From: Bacilli bacterium
Lineage (GTDB): Bacteria; Bacillota_I; Bacilli_A; Izemoplasmatales; Hujiaoplasmataceae
DNA length: 15,560 bases
Direction: 5' to 3'
NCBI GenBank assembly: GCA_018400565.1
Contig: JAGYMP010000106.1
Span: 1 to 15,560, forward strand
Below are positions 6,752 through 12,566 of the stretch, one piece after another (positions within the stretch are counted from its first letter, which is position 1; each line of letters starts with the position of its first letter). The notes below the pieces were generated by a model, which saw only the letters and a program-made list of their open reading frames with translations, had not been told where the DNA came from and searched no databases. The position numbers and the translations under genes are program-made.

Positions 6752-8845
6752 TTAAAAGAGATGGACGGTCAGGAAAATCACGGCAAGCAGACTTGCGAAC
6801 AGACTCACGACCGTGATTTGTGTGTTGATTGACGGTCCCGCGGTATCTTTGAAGGGATCGCCGACGGTATCACCGACGACTCCGGCTTTATGTGCTTCAC
6901 TGCCTTTGCCACCGTGATTTCCGGCTTCGATGTATTTCTTTGAATTGTCCCAAAGGCCACCGCTGTTCGACATGAACAAGGCAAGCAGGATTCCGCTTAG
7001 GATGTTACCGGCCAAAAAACCACCGATGGCATAAACCCCACCGAGAAGACCGACGACAACGGTCATGACAATCGCGAACAACCCGGCGGGAATAAGTTCC
7101 TTGAGCGCTCCGGTCGTTGCGATTTCAACACATTTGTCGGATTCCGGAAGGATGCCTTCCTTTCCTTCCTTGAGTCCGGGAATCTCATCGAATTGTCGAT
7201 GGATTTCCTTGACCATGCGTTCAGAGTTGCGGGAGACACCGATCATGAGCAGCGCACTGAAGACTGCAGGCACCGCGGCGCCGATCATCATGCCGAAGAA
7301 GACTTTCGGATCCATGATGTCAAAAGCCGTGATCTCAAAATCCATGCTCAAATCAATCGCCGCATCGTTGACTTCGCTGATAAATGCGCCCAAAAGACTG
7401 ATGACCGTGAGACCCGCGGCACCGATCGCAAAGCCCTTGGTAATCGCTTTAACGGTGTTACCGGCTGAATCGAGCGCATCCGTGCGATCGATCACTTCTT
7501 TGTCGAGGCCACCCATTTCCGCAAGGCCCCTTGCATTATCGACAATGGGACCATAAGCGTCATTGGAGATGACCATTCCGACGATCGATAACATGCCGAC
7601 AGCAGCAACGGAAATACCGAATAAGGCATATTTGATTTCCATGGCCGGGGTCGCGCCAAGCGGCGCTGCGATCATGTAGGCTCCGAAAGCGGATATCGCA
7701 ATGCCGATCATAGCAGGCAGAATGGATAAGAAGCCATAACTGACGCCGGATATGATGGTCAGGGCGGGACCGGATTCACTGGCTTCGGCGACCTTATGGA
7801 CGGGTTTACGGTCATCATTCGTGTAATAATCGGTTGCGATACCGATGATTGTACCGACTGCGAGTCCGAGCAAAGTCACAATGTAAAGACGCCATTCAAA
7901 GTCAAACAAAAGTGTTGCGAGACCTGCGAGAACGGCAAAAAGAGCTGTGGTTGAATAGGTACCGATGTTCAAAGCTTTGGTCGGGTCGGTGGTTTTTCCC
8001 ATGCGGGCCATACTGACGCCCAAGATGGATGATAACAGTCCCAAAGCGCCGAAAACGAGGACCATGACAGCATGTCGTTCATCGATGGCGTATGCGAGCA
8101 CCAACGCTGCGGCCAGTGATGCGACATGCGAATCAAACAAGTCTGCGCCCATGCCGGCGACATCGCCGACATTGTCACCGACATTGTCGGCAATGACGGC
8201 TGGATTACGCGGATCGTCTTCAGGGATGCCCAATTCGACCTTACCGACGAGGTCGGCACTGATGTCGGCTGTTTTTGTAAAGATCCCGCCGCCAGCTTTG
8301 GCAAACAAAGCAAGCGATGATGCACCGAAACTGAATCCGAGGAGCATGGTGGGATTGTCGGTTATCCAAAGCACAAGTGCCACACCGAGCATGCTTGCGC
8401 CCACGACGGCCATGCCCATGACAGCACCGCCCCTGAAACCGGCTAAGAATGACGGTTTAATGCCTTTCCGGGCAGCTTCAACGGTTTTTTCATTGGCTAT
8501 CGTGGCGACAAAAATACCGATTTTCCCCGCAAAGGCACTGAAAATCGTACCGAACACATAGGATAACATGATCGTGAAGTTATCGCCGACACCGGCTTTC
8601 CAGACCGGATCGGGCAGAAAGATGAAAATCAAGATTGCAAGCACGGCTGCGAAACGGCCAAGAATCAGATACTCTTTGCGTAAAAAGGTGCTTGCTCCGC
8701 TTTTGATCAACTGGCTGATGGAATGGATTTTGTCATTGGCATTCTTTTGGCGTTTGATCCATGCATACAGCCAACCCGCAAACAAAAAAGCGGCAAGTGA
8801 AATGATAATGGCGAAGATGAGAGCGATGGTCTTGTTTAAAGTCAT
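6752..8845 (-). CDS. hppA: Membrane-bound proton-translocating pyrophosphatase, K+-independent type
   Basis: Hydrolyses cytoplasmic pyrophosphate and pumps ions out across the membrane, recovering energy from biosynthetic PPi. The 697-residue protein is a chain of about 16 hydrophobic helices. Signature blocks are ADLVGKVELGIPEDDPRNP, IADNVGDNVGD, and near the C-terminus GGLWDNSKKYIE with GVVGDTVGDPFKDTAGPS, which bind Mg2+ and PPi. The residue controlling K+ dependence is Lys466 (GNTVKAITKG), the state known for K+-independent, H+-pumping enzymes. The helix-6 ion-gate position, usually Glu, is Asp238 in DLFDSHVAS, which is unusual. Start ATG 8845 has AAGGAG (8855-8860) 9 bases upstream; the in-frame ATG 8854 abuts that site and is unlikely. 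Monocistronic, with its own promoter. H+ rather than Na+ as the pumped ion is inference. Confidence 0.95.
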   Translation of the reverse strand: MTLNKTIALIFAIIISLAAFLFAGWLYAWIKRQKNANDKIHSISQLIKSGASTFLRKEYLILGRFAAVLAILIFIFLPDPVWKAGVGDNFTIMLSYVFGTIFSAFAGKIGIFVATIANEKTVEAARKGIKPSFLAGFRGGAVMGMAVVGASMLGVALVLWITDNPTMLLGFSFGASSLALFAKAGGGIFTKTADISADLVGKVELGIPEDDPRNPAVIADNVGDNVGDVAGMGADLFDSHVASLAAALVLAYAIDERHAVMVLVFGALGLLSSILGVSMARMGKTTDPTKALNIGTYSTTALFAVLAGLATLLFDFEWRLYIVTLLGLAVGTIIGIATDYYTNDDRKPVHKVAEASESGPALTIISGVSYGFLSILPAMIGIAISAFGAYMIAAPLGATPAMEIKYALFGISVAAVGMLSIVGMVISNDAYGPIVDNARGLAEMGGLDKEVIDRTDALDSAGNTVKAITKGFAIGAAGLTVISLLGAFISEVNDAAIDLSMDFEITAFDIMDPKVFFGMMIGAAVPAVFSALLMIGVSRNSERMVKEIHRQFDEIPGLKEGKEGILPESDKCVEIATTGALKELIPAGLFAIVMTVVVGLLGGVYAIGGFLAGNILSGILLALFMSNSGGLWDNSKKYIEAGNHGGKGSEAHKAGVVGDTVGDPFKDTAGPSINTQITVVSLFASLLAVIFLTVHLF

Positions 8846-8877
8846 GTGAGGCATCTCCTTTTCTTTTTGTTATATTT

Positions 8878-8906
8878 ATTTTATCACTATCGGTTATGGA
8901 GTTCAA
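8878..8906 (-). promoter_or_regulatory. Promoter of hppA
   Basis: On the minus strand, -35 TTGAAC (8901-8906), 17-base spacer, -10 TAAAAT (8878-8883). The leader is about 26 bases and carries the AAGGAG site. Confidence 0.78.
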
Positions 8907-8956
8907 CGTGCAAAGAAGATAAATATGAACTTTATCGACGAAAAAACACCGTTATA

Positions 8957-8985
8957 TTGACAAGGACAGTTTAGTGTGATACATT
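8957..8985 (+). promoter_or_regulatory. Promoter of the rubredoxin gene
   Basis: Perfect -35 TTGACA (8957-8962), 17-base spacer, and a -10 TACATT (8980-8985) that is weak but helped by an extended TGA immediately upstream. Divergent from the hppA promoter about 50 bases away. Confidence 0.78.
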
Positions 8986-9017
8986 TAAAATATCATAAAG
9001 AATGGAGGAATGACGAC

Positions 9018-9179
9018 ATGGAGAAATGGATTTGTGACGTATGCGGTTATATTTATGATCCTGAAAAAGGCGATCCGGACGGCGGTATAGAACCTGGCAC
9101 ATCTTTTGAGGATTTGCCCGATGATTGGGTATGTCCCGATTGTGGTGTTCCAAAAGAAAATTTTAGTTTGCTTGAATAA
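9018..9179 (+). CDS. Rubredoxin
   Basis: A 53-residue cytoplasmic iron-sulfur electron carrier with a single Fe(Cys)4 site. The two CxxC(P)xCG-type loops are complete: Cys6 and Cys9 in ICDVCGYIY, Cys39 and Cys42 in VCPDCGVPK. Between them DPDGGIEPGTSFEDLPDDW is the canonical rubredoxin core with the conserved aromatic residues. Length is typical. I chose ATG 9018 because GGAGG (9004-9008) lies 9 bases upstream and the protein then begins with the usual MEKWICDVCG; the longer frame from 8976 starts inside the promoter. Rubredoxins in anaerobes and microaerophiles often feed electrons to peroxide- or oxygen-reducing enzymes. The neighbouring window has a flavodoxin and peroxidase, but no rubredoxin-dependent oxidoreductase is seen next to it. 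A compact terminator follows. Confidence 0.96.
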   Translation: MEKWICDVCGYIYDPEKGDPDGGIEPGTSFEDLPDDWVCPDCGVPKENFSLLE

Positions 9180-9186
9180 ACCACAT

Positions 9187-9211
9187 AAGCAACCCAAACG
9201 GGTTGCTTTTT
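9187..9211 (+). terminator. Terminator after rubredoxin, immediately before mscL
   Basis: A 9-bp perfect stem (AAGCAACCC 9187-9195, GGGTTGCTT 9200-9208) with AAAC loop and five T's. Its end is 4 bases from the mscL ribosome site, leaving no room for an mscL promoter downstream, so it may behave as an attenuator on read-through. Confidence 0.88.
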
Positions 9212-9229
9212 GATTGGAGGATGGTTTTC

Positions 9230-9640
9230 ATGAAAAAATTCTTAAAAGAATTCGGGGCATTTATGTCAAGGGGAAATGCCCTCGATTTGGCTGTCGGATT
9301 GGTTGTCGGGACAGCATTCAACGCCATTGTGAAAAGTTTGGTCAATGATATCATCATGCCTTTTTTGAGTCTTTTGACCGGCGGCAACATTAAAGAGTTG
9401 TACCTTGTTCTACGCGGTACGGCGACATATGACGAAGCAATGGGCCAACTGGTCACGAGTGAAGATGCAGTGTTGCTCACTTACGGGAATTTCTTACAAA
9501 ACATTATCGATTTTTTATTGATCGCCCTATCGATTTTTGTGGCACTGAAAGTCATTGAACATTTTAAAGATGAGATCGCGGACGCCAAACGACATTTGGC
9601 TGGAAGATCCGCTGATAATCAGAAAACAATCGATGATTAA
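9230..9640 (+). CDS. mscL: Large-conductance mechanosensitive channel MscL
   Basis: Forms the pentameric pore that opens under membrane tension and releases solutes on sudden osmotic downshock. The 136-residue protein has the N-terminal amphipathic helix (MKKFLKEFGAFMSRGN), TM1 with the family signature NALDLAVGLVVGTAFNAIVKSLV (given here as consecutive short blocks NALDLAVGL and VVGTAFNAIV), a periplasmic loop of about 40 residues, TM2 (NIIDFLLIALSIFVALKVI) and a charged cytoplasmic tail. Start ATG 9230 lies 9 bases after GGAGG (9216-9220); the in-frame ATG 9221 directly abuts that site. No promoter fits between the rubredoxin terminator and the ribosome site. Expression must therefore come by read-through or from a promoter inside the rubredoxin gene, where I see only weak candidates. 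Confidence 0.96.
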   Translation: MKKFLKEFGAFMSRGNALDLAVGLVVGTAFNAIVKSLVNDIIMPFLSLLTGGNIKELYLVLRGTATYDEAMGQLVTSEDAVLLTYGNFLQNIIDFLLIALSIFVALKVIEHFKDEIADAKRHLAGRSADNQKTIDD

Positions 9641-9642
9641 AC

Positions 9643-9678
9643 AAAAAATGGCGTCGGATCACGGCGCTCATTTTTTTT
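9643..9678. terminator. Terminator between convergent mscL and alcohol dehydrogenase genes
   Basis: AAAAAATG-GCG-TC (9643-9655) pairs with GG-CGC-(bulged T)-CATTTTTT around a 7-base loop, followed by eight T's in total. The A-rich left flank makes it usable on both strands. The alcohol dehydrogenase stop codon (9668-9670) lies inside the hairpin. Confidence 0.82.
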
Positions 9679-10894
9679 GTCGGAATGTCGGATCCAATCG
9701 CATATAGACAGTGATGAAATCAATCAAGTCAAACATCACTGGAACCGGATAAAGCGGATTGGCTTCGTGGTATGCTTGTTTGGCGAGTCGGTTGATGTCG
9801 ACGACCCGGATGGCTTCAATTGTTTCCGGAATATCTAATTTATGATTTAAAGAACGAATCCTGTCAATCAGATCTTCACATTTTTCCTGATTTGTTCTTT
9901 CTTCATTTGTTTCAAAGGCATAATCGTAAATCTCAGCCATCCGTTTGTAAATGGCGGAACCATAATAATCAAGGACCAACGGCAGGATGATGGCATTCAT
10001 GAGACCGTGTGGCAAATCGTAGGTGGCACTGAGTTGATGGGAGATGGCGTGGACGTTACCGATGAAATCCCGCGTGAAAGCATATCCGGCGTCATAAGAG
10101 GCTTCAAGCATGTTCAAACGCGCTTTTTTGTTTGTGGGTTCATCATAAACAACCGGAAGATAGTCAAAAACACATTTAATCGCATGTAATGCCCGTTGTT
10201 TTGTTTTTTTGGTGTGATGCTTGTTGAGGTAGGCCTCAATCGCATGTGTCAATGCATCCATGCCTGTGGTTGCTGTGATGTTTTTAGGTAAAGCATATGT
10301 TAAAAGGGGATCCAACACAGCCACATCCGGTAGCAAATGCGGATCGTTGATCGCATATTTTTCGTGGGAATCCGAATCACGCACGACGGCTGCAACAGTG
10401 GTTTCCGAACCTGTGCCAGCGGTTGTCGGCATGGCAAGAAGAAAAGGTGTTGAGCGTTTGACCTTCAAGAGGCCTCGCATTTTGTGCAACGGCTTGTCAG
10501 GCCTTGCGAGTCTTGCGCCAATCAATTTTGCGGTATCAATCGGCGAACCCCCGCCGACCGCAAGCAATCCCTGTGCCTTCTCGAGTTCATAAAGCGTGAC
10601 GCCTTGTTCGATGATGTCAATCGTGGGGTTCGGACGCACCTGGTCGTAAATGACATAAGGCATATCCGCCTTCCTTAAGATCGTTGTCACGGTATCGATG
10701 ATACCGGCTTTCTCAAGGCCTTTGTCGGTAACGATAAATACCTTCTCAATGCCGTTGTCAACAAACACTTCTGCGATGCGGTCGATGCTGCCCTCACCGA
10801 TGATTTTCATCGGCTCACCGAAATTCAGGATGCGTGTTGTCAATGCGATGATGTTTTGATAGAAGCGAAAAGAGAAACGTTTGAATAGATTCAT
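9668..10894 (-). CDS. Iron-containing (group III) alcohol dehydrogenase
   Basis: A 408-residue NAD(P)-dependent dehydrogenase of the Fe-ADH family, interconverting alcohols and aldehydes/ketones. The cofactor motif GGGSPIDTAK is at residues 114-123 and the TTAGTGSE block near 157-164. The four metal ligands are visible: Asp213 and His217 (GMDALTHAIE), His282 (NVHAISH) and His296 (LPHG). The C-terminal EANPLYPVP is also typical. About 25 extra residues precede the usual family start (FGEPMKIIGEGS), forming a basic/aromatic amphipathic N-terminus. ATG 10894 nonetheless has a good ribosome site (GAAGG, 7-base spacing), so I keep it. Monocistronic and divergent from the aldo/keto reductase gene. 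Substrate is not determined; butanol-, lactaldehyde- or methanol-type activity are all possible in this family. Confidence 0.94.
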   Translation of the reverse strand: MNLFKRFSFRFYQNIIALTTRILNFGEPMKIIGEGSIDRIAEVFVDNGIEKVFIVTDKGLEKAGIIDTVTTILRKADMPYVIYDQVRPNPTIDIIEQGVTLYELEKAQGLLAVGGGSPIDTAKLIGARLARPDKPLHKMRGLLKVKRSTPFLLAMPTTAGTGSETTVAAVVRDSDSHEKYAINDPHLLPDVAVLDPLLTYALPKNITATTGMDALTHAIEAYLNKHHTKKTKQRALHAIKCVFDYLPVVYDEPTNKKARLNMLEASYDAGYAFTRDFIGNVHAISHQLSATYDLPHGLMNAIILPLVLDYYGSAIYKRMAEIYDYAFETNEERTNQEKCEDLIDRIRSLNHKLDIPETIEAIRVVDINRLAKQAYHEANPLYPVPVMFDLIDFITVYMRLDPTFRQKK

Positions 10895-10916
10895 TTCGTT
10901 ACCTTCTTTCTATTCC

Positions 10917-10922
10917 ATTATA
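10917..10922 (-). promoter_or_regulatory. -10 element of the alcohol dehydrogenase gene
   Basis: A consensus TATAAT on the minus strand at 10917-10922, about 23 bases before the ATG. No convincing -35 is found at 16-18 bases, so the promoter may be activator-dependent or weak. Confidence 0.5.
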
Positions 10923-10962
10923 AATGAAATGGATGTAAAAAGAAACGTGCTATAGCATTATA

Positions 10963-10992
10963 TTCGAAAAAAATCTTTTGATTTGATATAAT
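10963..10992 (+). promoter_or_regulatory. Promoter of the aldo/keto reductase operon
   Basis: TGATATAAT (10984-10992) is a consensus extended -10; the -35 is poor (TTCGAA, 10963-10968, 18-base spacer). AAAGGAG lies 10 bases before ATG 11016. Confidence 0.72.
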
Positions 10993-11015
10993 AAAGCTAA
11001 AGGAGATGGTGATTC

Positions 11016-11843
11016 ATGAAAATGGAACATTATATGTTGAACAATAGTGTGAAAATCCCCAAACTCGGATTCGGGACATGGCAGATTCCTGCAGGTGAAG
11101 AAGCCTACGAAGCGACGATGGAAGCATTGAAGGCCGGTTATCGTCACATTGACACAGCCGCCGCTTATCGGAATGAAGCATCCATCGGGAAAGCAATCCA
11201 TGATTCCGGCATTCCGAGGGACCAACTGTTCGTGACATCGAAATTAGCTGCCGATAAGAAAGGCTATGATGTCGCCAGAGAGGAATTTCAGGCCACGCTT
11301 GAGAGACTCGGTTTTGATTATCTTGATTTGTATTTGATCCATTGGCCGAAACCCTGGGGAGTCGAAGGTGACGGTTATGAATACAATGACCAAAACGTGG
11401 ACACCTGGAAAGCTTTCATCGATTTGCAGAAGGAAGGCAAAATTCGCGCCATCGGCGTGTCCAACTTCAAAACCGGTCATCTTGAACCGCTTCTGGAAAA
11501 GACCGACGTTGTTCCGCAGGTCAACCAGATCTTTCTCGCACCGGGTCACTTGCAACCAGAAACGATAAGTTTTTGTGAGGAACGCAATATTTTGCTGGAG
11601 GCATATTCACCACTGGGAACGGGGAAGGTCTTTGAGGTTGATGAACTTAAAAAAATCGCCAAACGGTATGACAAGACAGTTTCGCAACTCGCAATCCGGT
11701 GGAGTCTCCAAAAAGGGTTTCTGCCGCTTCCGAAGTCCGCAACGAAGTCACATATCAAAGAAAATCTCGATGTCTTTGATTTCGCGATTTCCGAAAGTGA
11801 CATCAACAAGATCGATGATGTCACGTTGCCGCCCAGAAATTGA
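11016..11843 (+). CDS. Aldo/keto reductase (YtbE/DkgA-like)
   Basis: A 275-residue TIM-barrel NADPH-dependent reductase of aldehydes, ketoaldehydes or sugar carbonyls. The catalytic tetrad is complete: Asp46 and Tyr51 (HIDTAAAYRNE), Lys76 (VTSKL) and His109 (LIHWPKP). Cofactor-binding blocks follow: GVSNF, the LLEAYSPLG strand, and near the C-terminus LPLPKSATKSHIKEN with the residues that contact the NADPH adenosine phosphate. Length and the short loops fit the prokaryotic AKR5-type 2,5-diketo-gluconate/methylglyoxal reductase branch. Start ATG 11016 is set by AAAGGAG; a second in-frame ATG two codons later is possible. The acetyltransferase gene follows 2 bases after the stop, so both are one transcription unit ending at 12482-12504. 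It probably detoxifies reactive carbonyls (inference). Confidence 0.94.
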   Translation: MKMEHYMLNNSVKIPKLGFGTWQIPAGEEAYEATMEALKAGYRHIDTAAAYRNEASIGKAIHDSGIPRDQLFVTSKLAADKKGYDVAREEFQATLERLGFDYLDLYLIHWPKPWGVEGDGYEYNDQNVDTWKAFIDLQKEGKIRAIGVSNFKTGHLEPLLEKTDVVPQVNQIFLAPGHLQPETISFCEERNILLEAYSPLGTGKVFEVDELKKIAKRYDKTVSQLAIRWSLQKGFLPLPKSATKSHIKENLDVFDFAISESDINKIDDVTLPPRN

Positions 11844-11845
11844 TC

Positions 11846-12475
11846 ATGAAAAAGATTGATTTGAGTCGATGGCCAAGGGCGCGCCATTTTGAACTCTTCA
11901 AGAATTATGACATGCCTTTCTTGAATATAACGGCTGATGTGGATGTCACAAAGCTCCATAAAAAAATCAAGAAAAACGGATGGTCGTTTTTTGCAACCAT
12001 GCTGTATTATGTCATGAAGATGCTCAATGAAATCCCCGAATTCAGATATCGCATAAGAAACAAGGAGGTCATCGAGCACGAGCGGGTCCATCCGTCTTAC
12101 ACGGTGTTGTTCGAAGATGATCTGTTCGGCTTTGTGACCACAACATTCGATGAAGACATCGATGCTTTCCGGCATCAGGTCGATGAGGACATTAAGCATA
12201 CTCAGATGTCCCAATCCCTGAAAGAGGAAGACGGCCGCGATGATTTAATTTACATTTCGGCGATTCCCTGGGTTTCATTCACCTCTGTGACACATCCGTG
12301 GAACACGAACGAAACTGATTCCTTTCCGAGGGTGACATGGGGAAAATTTTACAAGAAGAATGAGCGTGTGTTCATTCCTGTGTCGGTCGCCGCCCATCAC
12401 GCCCTTTGTGACGGGGTGCATGTCGGGAAGTTCTTCAAAAAACTCACCAATGCGATCGAAAACATCGAATTATGA
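11846..12475 (+). CDS. CatA-family (chloramphenicol acetyltransferase-like) O-acetyltransferase
   Basis: A 209-residue acetyl-CoA-dependent acyltransferase of the classical trimeric CAT fold. The N-terminus has the family pattern IDL--W-R---F with Arg11 at the position of the structural arginine. PWVSFTS at 141-147 matches the CAT PWV-F-S block, and the active site is AAHHALCDGVHV with catalytic His185 and Asp189. Length fits type A CATs (about 210-220). Whether chloramphenicol is the substrate cannot be told: pocket residues such as those in YDMPFLNITA differ from plasmid enzymes, and many chromosomal homologues have no known substrate. ATG 11846 has no ribosome site and is 2 bases past the aldo/keto reductase stop, so translation is probably coupled; a TTG at 11840 overlapping that stop is the alternative start. 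No mobile-element signature flanks it. Confidence 0.88.
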   Translation: MKKIDLSRWPRARHFELFKNYDMPFLNITADVDVTKLHKKIKKNGWSFFATMLYYVMKMLNEIPEFRYRIRNKEVIEHERVHPSYTVLFEDDLFGFVTTTFDEDIDAFRHQVDEDIKHTQMSQSLKEEDGRDDLIYISAIPWVSFTSVTHPWNTNETDSFPRVTWGKFYKKNERVFIPVSVAAHHALCDGVHVGKFFKKLTNAIENIEL

Positions 12476-12481
12476 AAATCG

Positions 12482-12504
12482 AAGGCTGCTTTTGCAGCCT
12501 TTTT
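12482..12504 (+). terminator. Terminator after the acetyltransferase gene
   Basis: An 8-bp perfect stem AAGGCTGC/GCAGCCTT (12482-12489, 12494-12501) with TTTT loop and T tract, 6 bases after the stop. It ends just before the -35 of the copper operon. Confidence 0.92.
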
Positions 12505-12506
12505 AT

Positions 12507-12535
12507 TTTACAAAAACCCCTGAATCATATATAAT
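12507..12535 (+). promoter_or_regulatory. Promoter of the copA-csoR operon
   Basis: -35 TTTACA (12507-12512, five of six), 17-base spacer, consensus -10 TATAAT (12530-12535). Start of transcription would be near 12542, just at the edge of the CsoR-type operator. Confidence 0.88.
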
Positions 12536-12543
12536 GATATCAC

Positions 12544-12561
12544 TACACCCAGGGAGGGGTA
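12544..12561. promoter_or_regulatory. Putative CsoR operator overlapping the copA ribosome site
   Basis: TACACCC (12544-12550) and AGGGGTA (12555-12561) form an imperfect inverted repeat around AGGG, resembling the TACCC...GGGTA operators of CsoR. It lies immediately downstream of the -10 and includes the copA Shine-Dalgarno (GGGAGGGG, 12552-12559). Bound CsoR would block the start of transcription; copper would release it. The repressor is encoded in the same operon. Confidence 0.65.
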
Positions 12562-12566
12562 TATGA

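Noticed and set aside
7965..8561. 198-codon frame opposite hppA (and other long frames opposite it)
   Set aside because: Ser/Ala/Pro-rich composition typical of antisense reading of a glycine/alanine-rich membrane protein; hppA is intact and conserved throughout.
11846..12475. Acquired chloramphenicol-resistance cassette
   Set aside because: No leader peptide attenuator, no flanking mobile DNA, same base composition as its neighbours, and it is coupled to a metabolic gene.
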